From Persicimonas caeni (GTDB taxonomy: Bacteria > Myxococcota_A > Bradymonadia > Bradymonadales > Bradymonadaceae): DNA of 64,000 bases. Numbering within the stretch: the first letter of the stretch is position 1; every line of letters starts with the position of its first letter. The stretch is taken from assembly GCF_006517175.1 (NCBI RefSeq), contig NZ_CP041186.1, positions 7,157,074-7,221,073 of the forward strand. Direction: 5' to 3'. A program made the position numbers and the translations under genes. The notes below the pieces were generated by a model. It was not told the origin of the DNA, ran no database searches, and saw only the letters and a program-made list of their open reading frames with translations. Of the stretch, positions 14,126-22,811 are shown piece after piece.

Positions 14126-16669
14126 TCACTGCCAGCGAACCACCACCGACTCGTCGACGAAATAACCCTCGTCGTCAGTGCGGATAGCCTCTTCGAGGCC
14201 GAGGCCGCGCAGTCGGCTCATTGTCGTGTAGACGCGGTTGGTGCCGGCCTCCACCGAGACCGTGTCGTCGGGCCAGCCGGCGTCGAGAAGCTCGAAGGTG
14301 GTCGAGCGGGTGCCGGGGGCGTCGAGGTGGGTGCGGGCGAGGTGCAAGAGTAGGCGTCGCATCGAGCCGCGCCGCGACAGGTCGACGCGCTCGCCGCCGT
14401 CGAAGACGAACCACCGCGCCTGCTCGTCGAGCTCGAGGACCGGTCCGGTCGTCGGGGCCGGTGCGTCGTGCCATTGGGCGATGGTGCGGCGCAGTGACAG
14501 GCGCTGTACGCGATTGCCGCCGGCCGATTCCGACAGCATCGCCTCCTCGTCGAGCCGCGCTCGGGCGCGTCGCTCGAGACGCTCGGCCTGTGCGAGCTCG
14601 CCGCCTTCGCGTGCGTGTCGGGCTTCCAAAAGCCCGACCGCCGCCGCGGCCAGCGTGTATAACCCGTTGGGCTGGTCGGGCGCGCCGCCCTCGAGTCGCT
14701 TCCTCGCCTCGGCGAAGTTCCCGCGCACCGCGTGGACGATGGCCAAGCAGCTCTGCGCGGCGCTCAACGTCGAAAAGCCGCTCATCGACTCGCCGCGCGC
14801 TGACAGCTCGAGGGCGTCGCGGCACAGAGACTGAGCCTGGCCGACCTCGCCGCGCTCGAGGGCCAAGATGCCGCGGTCGAGCAGGGCGTTGGCGCGATAG
14901 CCCGCGTAGCCCTGCGCGTCGATGAGCTCGAGTTGCTCGGCGAAGAGTTCATCGGCGCGTTCCAGCTCACCTAACTCGAAGTACAGAAAGCCCGCGCAGC
15001 CGGGCACGGTCGGCTCGACCTGGCTCGGCGGGAGCTCGCGGTTGACCCGTACGCACCGCTCGAGCTCGTCGATGGCCGCGTCGGTCTCGCCCATATCGGC
15101 CAGGGCGAGCCCATACAGCGCGCGGGCGCGATTCGTCGCGGTGTCGTTTCCGGTGGGCTCGAGCAGGTCGAGGGCGCGGCGCAACAGGCGCGAGGCGGCC
15201 ACCAGGTCGCCCCCGTCTCGCTCGATGCGGCCGAGCTCGGTGCTGCACAGCCCGACGCCGTAGTCGAAGCCGAGTTCGCGGTAGGTCTGCAGTCCACGCT
15301 CGTAGGACTGTTGGGCGTCCGTCGCACGCCCGGCGACCGAGGCCAAATAGCCCTCCAGGTGCGCGAGCCACCCGGTCACGTGGCACGTGTCGACCCCGGC
15401 GAGCAGCGTCGAAGCGCGGTCTGCGAGAGCTTCGGCCTCCTCGAAGTCGCCGTCGACGATGGCCAGCGTGGCGCGAAGGTATGCGGCCTCCGCGCGGATC
15501 TCGCGGGATGCGGCGTCGCTCGCCGGAAGCTCGGACAGGACCTGGGCGGCCTCGTCGAAGGCGCGCCGGGCGATGAGCAGGTCGGCGAGTGCGACGCACA
15601 ACTCGTGGCCCAGTTGGGCGTCCTCGTCGTCGCGAAAGCGCGCATGGGCGGTCTGCAAGTTGGGCAGGTCGAGCGACATCGCCCGTCGGGCGGCCAAGTC
15701 GTCGACGCCCAGGCGCGTGGTTCGGTAAGTGTGTGCCGCGTCGGCGAAGAAGGCGGCGTGGCGGCGCTCCGCCGGCCGTGCGTCGCCGGCCTCCTGCAAC
15801 TGCATCTGGGCGAAGTCCCGCACGCTATTAAGGAACCTGTAGCGCACGGTATGCGACGCGGTCGGCTCGACGACCGAGAGCAAGGAGCGCTGCAGCAGGC
15901 GCTGGATCACGTCGAGCGTCGAGGGCCCCTGCGGGCCGGCGTTGACGACGTGCTCGGCGGCGTCGAGCGTAAAGCTTCCACGGAACACGCCGAGTTGAGC
16001 GGCGGTCGCCCGGGTCAGCTCGTCGAGCGTCTGCCAAGAGCCGGAGAGGGCGTCTCGGAGGCTTCGGCCGGCGTCGCTTGCGAGCAGGTCGAAGCGCCGG
16101 TCGAGGCGGTCGAGCATCTGTCGGGGCGTCAGAATGCTCGTGCGCGCCGCGGCGAGTTCGATGGCCAGCGGGAGACGGTCGAGCCCGTCGACGAGCGCGG
16201 CGATGGTGTCGAGGTTGGTGTCGTCGACGCGAAAGCCCGGGCGCCACTGCGCCGCCGCCTGCTCGAATAGGGCGATGGCCTCGTCGTGGGCGAGGACGTC
16301 GAGCGCGATGAGGTGTTGGTCGGGTGCGTGAAATCGGAAGCGGCCGGCCGTCAATACAGTCAGGCCCGGGAAGGCCTCGAGGCAGTGGGCGATATCGCCT
16401 GTGAGAGACTCGGAAGGCGCTCCGTCGATGTCGTCCAGGAACACGACTGTCTTGGTGCCGTGTGTGAGGCCGCCTTCGCTCGGCAGGCTCTCGAGCACCG
16501 TATCGAAGCCGAGCTCGTCGTCAGCGTCGAGCGCGGCCTCGGCCAGCCACGACTTCCCGACGCCCGGCGGGCCCACGAGGCTGACGAGGCGACTCGGGCC
16601 ACGCAGCGCGGCGCGAAGTTCGGCGAGTTCGCCGGTTCGAATGGAGGGGCTTGTCGTGGTCGTCGGCAT
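14126..16669 (-). CDS. STAND/NB-ARC-like ATPase regulator with TPRs and a C-terminal winged helix
   Basis: I prefer ATG 16669 as the start, giving 847 residues that begin MPTTTTSPSIRTGELAEL, a usual start for this class; a TTG at 16741 would add 24 residues and run over the repeats in the divergent promoter region. The NTPase has Walker A GPPGVGKS (33-40) and Walker B VVFLDDID. LDRLPLAIELAAARTSILTP is the classic motif of LuxR/AfsR-type STAND regulators. Residues about 330-750 are TPR-like helices. The C-terminal about 85 residues (MRRLLLHLARTHLDAPG, AGWPDDTV, NRVYTTMSRLRGLGL, TDDEGYFVDE) look like an OmpR/PhoB-type winged helix. The DNA-binding domain is therefore at the C-terminus, unlike in AfsR/SARP proteins. 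It is divergent from the secreted FG-GAP gene, its likely nearest target. The signal is unknown. Confidence 0.85.
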   Translation of the reverse strand: MPTTTTSPSIRTGELAELRAALRGPSRLVSLVGPPGVGKSWLAEAALDADDELGFDTVLESLPSEGGLTHGTKTVVFLDDIDGAPSESLTGDIAHCLEAFPGLTVLTAGRFRFHAPDQHLIALDVLAHDEAIALFEQAAAQWRPGFRVDDTNLDTIAALVDGLDRLPLAIELAAARTSILTPRQMLDRLDRRFDLLASDAGRSLRDALSGSWQTLDELTRATAAQLGVFRGSFTLDAAEHVVNAGPQGPSTLDVIQRLLQRSLLSVVEPTASHTVRYRFLNSVRDFAQMQLQEAGDARPAERRHAAFFADAAHTYRTTRLGVDDLAARRAMSLDLPNLQTAHARFRDDEDAQLGHELCVALADLLIARRAFDEAAQVLSELPASDAASREIRAEAAYLRATLAIVDGDFEEAEALADRASTLLAGVDTCHVTGWLAHLEGYLASVAGRATDAQQSYERGLQTYRELGFDYGVGLCSTELGRIERDGGDLVAASRLLRRALDLLEPTGNDTATNRARALYGLALADMGETDAAIDELERCVRVNRELPPSQVEPTVPGCAGFLYFELGELERADELFAEQLELIDAQGYAGYRANALLDRGILALERGEVGQAQSLCRDALELSARGESMSGFSTLSAAQSCLAIVHAVRGNFAEARKRLEGGAPDQPNGLYTLAAAAVGLLEARHAREGGELAQAERLERRARARLDEEAMLSESAGGNRVQRLSLRRTIAQWHDAPAPTTGPVLELDEQARWFVFDGGERVDLSRRGSMRRLLLHLARTHLDAPGTRSTTFELLDAGWPDDTVSVEAGTNRVYTTMSRLRGLGLEEAIRTDDEGYFVDESVVVRWQ

Positions 16670-16739
16670 CGGTTCCAGAAGGGCGTGATTCCCGGCTCGG
16701 AGCGAGCACACACTCTTAGCGATACGCGCGTCGAGAAAC

Positions 16740-16769
16740 AACTGTAAGGTGTTGCAAGGTGCTGCAAGT
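16740..16769. promoter_or_regulatory. Three tandem 10-bp direct repeats in a divergent promoter region
   Basis: AACTGTAAGG (16740), TGTTGCAAGG (16750) and TGCTGCAAGT (16760) are adjacent and share a TGYAAG core. A looser pair (TGTTGCAA at 16827, GCTGCAAG at 16843) lies over the start region of the FG-GAP gene. Direct repeats spaced about one helical turn apart are the kind of site bound by OmpR/PhoB-type winged helices, the fold predicted for the divergent regulator. Binding is inference. Confidence 0.45.
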
Positions 16770-16850
16770 TGGCGCTAGAGCACGCGCTGCTAAGCTGCTC
16801 GGGTGTAGACAAGTAGTCGACCTGATTGTTGCAACTAATGGAGCTGCAAG

Positions 16851-18458
16851 ATGTTTGAAATGAGCCGTCCCCACGCCGCCAAGCGCGGCCTCCTTGCCTT
16901 GGCGCTTGGCGCCGCCGCCCTCGTCGGCGTACCCGCTTCTGCCGACGCGACCACGATCGCGAGCGACGCCGAGGTCACCTCCGACAACGTCCACGCCGAC
17001 GACGAGTTCGGCGCGGTCGTCGCCGTCGACGGAGACCTGATGGTCGTCGGCGCGCCGCACCACAGCACCCAGAAGGGCAAGGCGTATATCTTCGCCCGAG
17101 ACGAAGGCGGCGCCGACGCCTGGGGGCAGGTCGCCGAGCTGACGCCCTCGCGCAACAACAACCTGTCCAACTTCGGCCAGGCGGTCGCCATCGACGGCGA
17201 CACCGTCGTGTTCGGCGCGCCCCGCGAGTATGGCGCGGGCGCTCGCACCGGCGAGGTCTTCGTCTTCGCGCGCAACGAGGGCGGGGCGGACGCCTGGGGC
17301 GAGGTCACCTCGCTGGCCGCTTCCGACGCGGCCGACAACGACTTCTTCGGCCGATCACTCGCCCTCGAAGGCGACACGCTCGTCGTAGGCGCCAGCGGCG
17401 ACGACGACAACGGAAGCGACTCCGGCGCGGTCTACATCTTCGAGCGCGACGCCGGCACCTGGAGCGAGACGGTCAAGCTCGCCCCCGACGACACCGGACT
17501 GAACGACCAGTTCGGAAAGCGCGTCGCCCTCGAAGGCGACACTCTCGTGGTCGCGGCCGATGACGACACGGCCAACGGCGAGAACGACGGCGCCGTCTAC
17601 ATCTTCGGTCGCAACGAAGGTGGCTTGGACTTCTGGGGCGACGTCGCCAAGCTGAGCGCACCCGCCACGGCGAGCAACCCCGACTTCGGCGACGCGGTCG
17701 CGATTGCGTCGGACTATCTCGTCGTCGGCGCCGATGCAGCCGAAGGCGGTGTCGCCGAGTCGGGCGCGGCCTACGTATACGGTCGCGACGAGGGCGGCGC
17801 GGACAACTGGGGCTTGGTGTCGACCCTGGTCGGCTCGGGCGGTGCGGCAGGCGACGCCTTCGGCCGCACGGTCGCCCTGTCGGCCGACGCGCTTCTCGTC
17901 GGTGCCGAGCGTGCAGACGCACGCGGCACCGACTCCGGCGTAGTCTACTTGTTCGAGATGAACGCCGGGCAGTGGACCGAGTCGCAGAAGCTCGCGTTGC
18001 CGGCGCTGGGCGACGACGACCTGTTCGGAAGCTCCGTGGCCATCGACGCCGACACCTTTGCGGTCGGCGCGACGACGATCATCTCGGAGGGCTCGGTCTA
18101 TATGTTCAGGCTCATCGCCGACACGGGCGGAGACGCCGGCGTGGACGCGGGGCCTGACGCCGGCCCGGATGCTGGGGTGGACGCGGGCGCCGACATCGGC
18201 GTCGATACCGGTCCGTCGGCCGATACCGGCACGCCCGAGGACACCGGAGCCGACGTGAACTCGGATATCGGTGTGGAGGCTGACGCCGGCGACGACGCGG
18301 GCAGCCAGGCAGATGCGGGCGGCCGCGTGCCCGAGGACGACGGGGAGCCGGAAGACGAAGGCTGCGCCTGCAGCAGCGTCGGCAGTACGCCTGGCAGCGC
18401 AGCCGGCATCTTCGTGGCGCTGGTCGCGCTCATCGGCGTCCGCCGACGCCTGAGCTGA
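16851..18458 (+). CDS. Secreted FG-GAP repeat protein with a MYXO-CTERM-like tail
   Basis: The 535-residue protein starts at ATG 16851, with GGAG at 16840-16843 as a possible ribosome binding site. A signal peptide (about 1-32, ending PASADA) is followed by seven FG-GAP-like beta-propeller repeats of the form FGxxVAIDGDTLVVGAP...GxVYIFxR, spanning about 45-420. A low-complexity Asp/Ala/Gly linker (GVDAGPDAGPDAG and similar) leads to the end: a Cys pair (GCACSS), a hydrophobic helix and the basic tip GVRRRLS. That arrangement matches the MYXO-CTERM sorting tag, which predicts surface anchoring after cleavage near the Cys. FG-GAP propellers often bind ligands or partner proteins; the partner here is unknown. 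The gene is divergent from the STAND regulator. Confidence 0.88.
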   Translation: MFEMSRPHAAKRGLLALALGAAALVGVPASADATTIASDAEVTSDNVHADDEFGAVVAVDGDLMVVGAPHHSTQKGKAYIFARDEGGADAWGQVAELTPSRNNNLSNFGQAVAIDGDTVVFGAPREYGAGARTGEVFVFARNEGGADAWGEVTSLAASDAADNDFFGRSLALEGDTLVVGASGDDDNGSDSGAVYIFERDAGTWSETVKLAPDDTGLNDQFGKRVALEGDTLVVAADDDTANGENDGAVYIFGRNEGGLDFWGDVAKLSAPATASNPDFGDAVAIASDYLVVGADAAEGGVAESGAAYVYGRDEGGADNWGLVSTLVGSGGAAGDAFGRTVALSADALLVGAERADARGTDSGVVYLFEMNAGQWTESQKLALPALGDDDLFGSSVAIDADTFAVGATTIISEGSVYMFRLIADTGGDAGVDAGPDAGPDAGVDAGADIGVDTGPSADTGTPEDTGADVNSDIGVEADAGDDAGSQADAGGRVPEDDGEPEDEGCACSSVGSTPGSAAGIFVALVALIGVRRRLS

Positions 18459-18468
18459 CCCTCCCTGT

Positions 18469-18526
18469 GGAGGCAGATCTTCCAGGTCTGGTAGCAGAAG
18501 CGACCAGCGCTGGAAGCGCCGCCTCC
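18469..18526. other. Nested triple inverted repeat between the FG-GAP gene and aceE
   Basis: Three stems nest in one 58-nt element: GGAGGC/GCCTCC (18469-18474 with 18521-18526), TTCCAG/CTGGAA (18480-18485 with 18510-18515) and CTGGT/ACCAG (18488-18492 with 18503-18507), around a 10-nt loop. No T-run follows. It could be an unusual terminator for the preceding gene or a structured leader for the PDH transcript. Nothing else is recognised in 18459-18630. Confidence 0.45.
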
Positions 18527-18630
18527 GAAGGCATGAAGTCGGGTCTGAGTACGCACGCATTGATTTTGCCACAGATGTCCCTAGCGTTTGGGTAGTTGTA
18601 AAAGCTATCGACAAACGCAGGTGAGAGACT

Positions 18631-21339
18631 GTGGCCGAACCAAACGAGAGTTCCGAAAGGGCTCGTCGCGAGCGCGAACGTGCGCAAATTCGCGACTGGC
18701 TCGCCGCCCTCGACGACATCATCGAGCGCGAGGGCGTCGAGACCGCCGAGAAGATGCTGCGCCAATTGCAGCAGCGCGCGGCCGCCCGCGGCGTCGAGCT
18801 TCCCTTCCAGTTCAAGACTCCCTACCTGAACACCATCCCTCCGGGCGACGAGGCCCAGTTCGAAGGCGACCCGGAACTCGAAGAGCGCATCCTCAATATT
18901 GTGCGTTGGAATGCTATGGCCTCGGTCGTGCGCGCCAACCGGCGGCTCGAGGGCATCGGCGGCCATATCGGCAGCTACACGTCGATGAGCACGCTCTTCG
19001 AGGTGGGGTTCAACCACTTCTTCCGCGGCCAGAATCATCCCGAAGGCCCCGACAAGATCTACTTCCAGGGCCACGCTTCGACGGGCGTGTACGCGCGAGC
19101 CTTTCTGGAAGGCCGTCTCGACGAGACGCAGCTCGAGAATTTCCGGCGCGAGCTGCAGCCCGAAGGAGGTCTGTCGTCGTATCCGCACCCGTGGTTGATG
19201 CCCGACTTCTGGGAGTTTCCGACCGTTTCGATGGGGCTGTCGCCCCTGATGGGGATCTATCAGGCGCGCTTCGACCGCTACCTCGAGAACCGCGGAATGG
19301 TCGAGAACGCCGGGCGCGTCTGGGCTTTCTGCGGCGACGGGGAGTTCGACGAGCCCGAGGCGCGCGGGGCGCTGAGCATCGCGGCGCTCGAGGAGCTCGA
19401 CAACCTCAACATCGTCATCGACTGCAACCTGCAGCGCCTCGACGGGCCGGTGCGCGGAAACGGCAAGCTCATCCAGGAGCTCGAGGCGGTCTTCATGGGC
19501 GCTGGCTGGCGCGTCCTCAAGCTGTTGTGGGACAGCGCGTGGGACGAGCTCTTGGAGAAGGATGTCGACGGGGTGTTGGCCGACCACATGGAGTCGACTG
19601 TCGACGGTGAATGGCAGCGCTACGCCGCCGAGGGCGGGGCGTACTTGCGAGAGCACTTCTTCGGCAAGGACCCGGCGCTCGAGCAGATGGTCGAGGGTAT
19701 GTCCGAGCACGAGCTCGACGCGCTCGCTCGTGGCCGCGGCGGCCACGACATGAAGAAGGTCTTTGCCGCCTTTCGGGCGGCCGAAGAGAGCGAGCGGCCC
19801 ACGGTCATTCTGGCGCACACCATCAAGGGCTACGGGCTCGGCGAGGCGGGCGAGGCCCTCAACATCGCCCACAAGACCAAGAAGCTCGACGAGGCGCACC
19901 TTCGCCAGTTTCGCGACCGATTCAACGTGCCTGTGGGCGACGACCAGCTCGCCGACGCGCCGTTCTATCGGCCGGCGAACGACAGTCGTGAGGTGAAATA
20001 CGTCCAGGAGCGCCGCGAGAAGCTCGGCGGCTACGTGCCGCGCCGCAAAGTGCAGGCGCCGCCGCTCGAGATGCCCGACGATGCCATCTTCGACAAGGTC
20101 ATCGAGAACGGCTCGGGCGGCCGGCCGGCGACCACCACGATGATCGCCGTGCGCATGCTCGCCGACCTGCGCAAAGACGACAAAGTCGGCGAGCTCATCG
20201 TGCCCATCGTGCCCGACGAAGCGCGCACCTTCGGCATCGAGGCGCTCTTTCCTCAGGCTGGTATCTACTCGGCGCAGGAGCAGCAATACGAGCCGGTAGA
20301 CGCCAATACGTTGCAGTCCTACAAGGAGTCGACGCAGGGTCAGATCCTCGAAGAGGGCATCACCGAAGCCGGCTCGATGGGCTCGTTCATCGCCGCCGGC
20401 ACGGCATATGCGACCCACGGACTCAACACGATTCCGTTTTTCTTCTTCTACTCGATCTTCGGCTTCCAGCGCATCGGCGACCTGATCTGGGCGGCCGCCG
20501 ACCAGCGCGCCCGAGGCTTCCTGATCGGCGCGACCTCCGGGCGCACCACGCTCAACGGCGAGGGGTTGCAGCACGAGGACGGCCACAGTCATCTGCTCGC
20601 CTACACCAACCCGAGGGTGCGCGCCTACGACCCCTGCTTCGCCCACGAGCTGGCGGTGATCATCCGCCACGGCATGCGCGAGATGTACGTCAACGGCGAG
20701 GACGTCATGTACTACGTGACGGTCGCCAACGAGGACTTCGAGCATCCCGGTCGCGACGAATATGCCGACCAAAGAGGCGTCGACGAGGAGGGCATCATCC
20801 GCGGAATGTACCGCTACCGCGCATCGCGCAAGTCCGGCGAGGTGCGCCGCGTGCAATTGCTCGGCGGCGGTGTGCTGCTGCGCGAGGCGCTCGAGGCGCA
20901 ACGCATCCTCGAAGACGACTTCGGCGTGACCGCCGACGTCTGGAGCGTGACGAGTTGGAAGGCGCTCTACGAGGACGCGCTCGACGCCGAGCGTCACAAC
21001 CGGCTGCACCCGAACGACGAGGAGCAGGTACCGTATTTCACCAAAAAGCTCGGCGAGGAGCCCGGCGCGGTCGTCGCCGTGAGCGACTTCGTCAAGGCGT
21101 TGCCGTACTCGCTGGGTCGGTTCTGCCCCTGCGAGATGGTCGCCCTGGGGACGGACGGCCTCGGGCGAAGCGAAAGCCGCGAAGCGCTGCGCGACTTCTT
21201 CGAGGTCGACGCCAAGCACATCGTCCTCGCCGCGCTGCGCGCCCTCGCCGCCGAGGACCGCTTCCCCGAAGGACGCCTGGAAAAAGCAATCGAGCAACTC
21301 GGCATCGATCCGAGCAAGCCCAATCCGATGACTTCGTAA
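18631..21339 (+). CDS. aceE: Pyruvate dehydrogenase E1 component, homodimeric type
   Basis: Translation starts at GTG 18631 (MAEPNESSERARR), with a GGTGAG ribosome binding site just upstream. The 902-residue length is typical of the homodimeric E1 of gamma- and deltaproteobacteria. The thiamine diphosphate/Mg site is GDGEFDEPE (from residue 235) through NLNIVIDCNLQRLDGPV. Further landmarks are GGHIGSYTSMSTLFEVGFNH, VILAHTIKGYGLG, GITEAGSMGSFIAAGTAYA, TTLNGEGLQHEDGHSH and the late VATDGLGRS-like segment LGTDGLGRSESREALRDFF. The enzyme decarboxylates pyruvate and transfers the acetyl group to the lipoyl domain of E2. It is followed 32 bp later by the E2 gene and then E3, so the whole complex is probably one operon. 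Confidence 0.97.
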   Translation: MAEPNESSERARRERERAQIRDWLAALDDIIEREGVETAEKMLRQLQQRAAARGVELPFQFKTPYLNTIPPGDEAQFEGDPELEERILNIVRWNAMASVVRANRRLEGIGGHIGSYTSMSTLFEVGFNHFFRGQNHPEGPDKIYFQGHASTGVYARAFLEGRLDETQLENFRRELQPEGGLSSYPHPWLMPDFWEFPTVSMGLSPLMGIYQARFDRYLENRGMVENAGRVWAFCGDGEFDEPEARGALSIAALEELDNLNIVIDCNLQRLDGPVRGNGKLIQELEAVFMGAGWRVLKLLWDSAWDELLEKDVDGVLADHMESTVDGEWQRYAAEGGAYLREHFFGKDPALEQMVEGMSEHELDALARGRGGHDMKKVFAAFRAAEESERPTVILAHTIKGYGLGEAGEALNIAHKTKKLDEAHLRQFRDRFNVPVGDDQLADAPFYRPANDSREVKYVQERREKLGGYVPRRKVQAPPLEMPDDAIFDKVIENGSGGRPATTTMIAVRMLADLRKDDKVGELIVPIVPDEARTFGIEALFPQAGIYSAQEQQYEPVDANTLQSYKESTQGQILEEGITEAGSMGSFIAAGTAYATHGLNTIPFFFFYSIFGFQRIGDLIWAAADQRARGFLIGATSGRTTLNGEGLQHEDGHSHLLAYTNPRVRAYDPCFAHELAVIIRHGMREMYVNGEDVMYYVTVANEDFEHPGRDEYADQRGVDEEGIIRGMYRYRASRKSGEVRRVQLLGGGVLLREALEAQRILEDDFGVTADVWSVTSWKALYEDALDAERHNRLHPNDEEQVPYFTKKLGEEPGAVVAVSDFVKALPYSLGRFCPCEMVALGTDGLGRSESREALRDFFEVDAKHIVLAALRALAAEDRFPEGRLEKAIEQLGIDPSKPNPMTS

Positions 21340-21371
21340 GTCCCGACCACTTCGTACGACAGGAGCAATCT

Positions 21372-22808
21372 GTGGCCACTGAATTCAAGCTTCCGCAACT
21401 CGGAGAGCAAGTCGAGAAGGGCATCGTGCTGTCGGTGCTCGTCTCCGAGGGCGACCACGTCGACGCCGACGACGTGGTCCTCGAGTTGGAGACCGACAAG
21501 GCGACCACCGAAGTGCCGGCGCCCAGCGCCGGAACGGTCGGTGAGCTTCGCGTCCATGAAGGGGATGAGATTCAGAGTGGCGATGTGATCATGATGTTGG
21601 AGGAGGATGGGGGCGAGGAAGAAGATGAGGAGAAGAGTAAGAAAAAGGGAGAGGACGCGGAGGAAGAGGAAGCTCAGGAGCCGGAAGCCGGAGGCCGGGA
21701 GCCGGAGCCGGAAGACGGTGACCGGGAGTCGGAGCCGGAAGCCGGTGGCCGGGAGCCGGAGCCGGAGCCGGAATCCGAGGGCCGGGAACCGGAGCCGGAA
21801 GACGGTGGCCGGGAACCGAAGCCGGAGCCGGAGGCCGAGAGACGGTCACGGTCAGGGGACCGGGAACGTCAACGCAAACAGCCGCGGGAGCGCGAACGAC
21901 CCAAGATCGGTGAGCCGGTGCCGGCGTCACCGTCGGTGCGTCGTTTTGCGCGGGAGCTCGGGGTGGAGCTGAGCATGATTGCCGGCACGGGCGATGGTGG
22001 GCGCGTGACCGAAGAGGATATCAAGAGCCACGTGCGCAACCTGCTCGAGGACGTGTCGCGAGAGAAGCAAGCGCGCGAGGACGAGCTGCCCGACTTCTCG
22101 CAATGGGGCGAGGTCGAGCGCGAGCCGATGAACGCCATTCGCCGGGCGACCGCCGACAACGTGGCGCGGTCGTGGGAGAAGATTCCGCACGTCACGCAAT
22201 ACGACGATGCCGACGTGACCGACCTGGAGAATTTTCGTTCGCGGTTTGCCGAGGAGGCCGAAGAAGAGGGCGGGAAGCTCACCGTGACCGCCATTCTCGT
22301 CAAGGTCGCGGCCATCGCGCTGGAGCGGTTTCCCGACTTTAACGCCAGCGTCGACGTGGAGCGCGGGGAACTCGTGCGAAAGAAGTACGTCAGCATCGGC
22401 GTGGCCGTGGACACCGAGGAGGGCTTGCTCGTTCCGGTGCTCCGGGATGTCGACGACAAGGGGCTCGTCCAGATTGCCGCCGAGCTAGGCGAGAAGGCCG
22501 GAAAAGCGAGGGCGCGCAAGATGTCTCGCGAGGATATGAAGGGCGGGACGTTCAGTATCACCAATCTGGGCGGCCTCGGCACCACACGCTTTACGCCGAT
22601 TGTCGGATGGCCGCAGGTGGCCATCTTGTCGGTCGGGCGCATGGAGACCAAGCCCGTGTGGAACGGCGACGAGTTCGAGCCGCGCAAGATCTTGCCGTTG
22701 GGCATCACCTACGACCACCGCGCCGTCGACGGCGCCGACGCCGCCAAGTTCCTGCGCTGGATCGCCGAAACGCTGGAGAATCCGATGCGCCTGACGATGG
22801 AGGCATAG
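21372..22808 (+). CDS. aceF: Pyruvate dehydrogenase E2, dihydrolipoyl acetyltransferase, with a long charged linker
   Basis: The start is GTG 21372, five bases after AGGAGC (21361-21366). Longer readings run back into aceE out of frame. The 478-residue protein has a single N-terminal lipoyl domain with the lipoyl Lys43 in LETDKATTEVPAP. A linker (about 75-180) is almost entirely Glu, Pro, Gly, Arg and Lys in units such as GGREPEPEDG. An E3/E1-binding domain follows (ASPSVRRFARELGV through GGRVTEEDIKSH). The catalytic domain ends in TYDHRAVDGADAAKFLRWI, with His449 and Asp453. Most E2 linkers are Ala/Pro-rich; this one is charged and encoded by CCGG-rich repeats like those in the non-coding region at 12821-13500. 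It transfers acetyl groups to CoA. The 3-bp gap to lpdA indicates co-translation. Confidence 0.95.
   Translation: MATEFKLPQLGEQVEKGIVLSVLVSEGDHVDADDVVLELETDKATTEVPAPSAGTVGELRVHEGDEIQSGDVIMMLEEDGGEEEDEEKSKKKGEDAEEEEAQEPEAGGREPEPEDGDRESEPEAGGREPEPEPESEGREPEPEDGGREPKPEPEAERRSRSGDRERQRKQPRERERPKIGEPVPASPSVRRFARELGVELSMIAGTGDGGRVTEEDIKSHVRNLLEDVSREKQAREDELPDFSQWGEVEREPMNAIRRATADNVARSWEKIPHVTQYDDADVTDLENFRSRFAEEAEEEGGKLTVTAILVKVAAIALERFPDFNASVDVERGELVRKKYVSIGVAVDTEEGLLVPVLRDVDDKGLVQIAAELGEKAGKARARKMSREDMKGGTFSITNLGGLGTTRFTPIVGWPQVAILSVGRMETKPVWNGDEFEPRKILPLGITYDHRAVDGADAAKFLRWIAETLENPMRLTMEA
21673..21860 (+). repeat. CCGG-rich in-frame repeats encoding the E2 linker
   Basis: Imperfect units built from GAGCCGG, GAAGCCGG and GGCCGGGA encode repeats such as AGGREPEPEDG. 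The base pattern resembles the reverse complement of the GACCGGC/ATCCGGC blocks in the intergenic region at 12821-13500. It suggests the same expansion process inside a coding sequence, tolerated because the linker is disordered. Confidence 0.65.
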
Positions 22809-22811
22809 ACG

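Noticed and set aside
20955-21371. Longer version of E2 starting inside aceE
   Set aside because: The upstream part is out-of-frame aceE shadow. GTG 21372 has a good AGGAGC site and begins the lipoyl domain.
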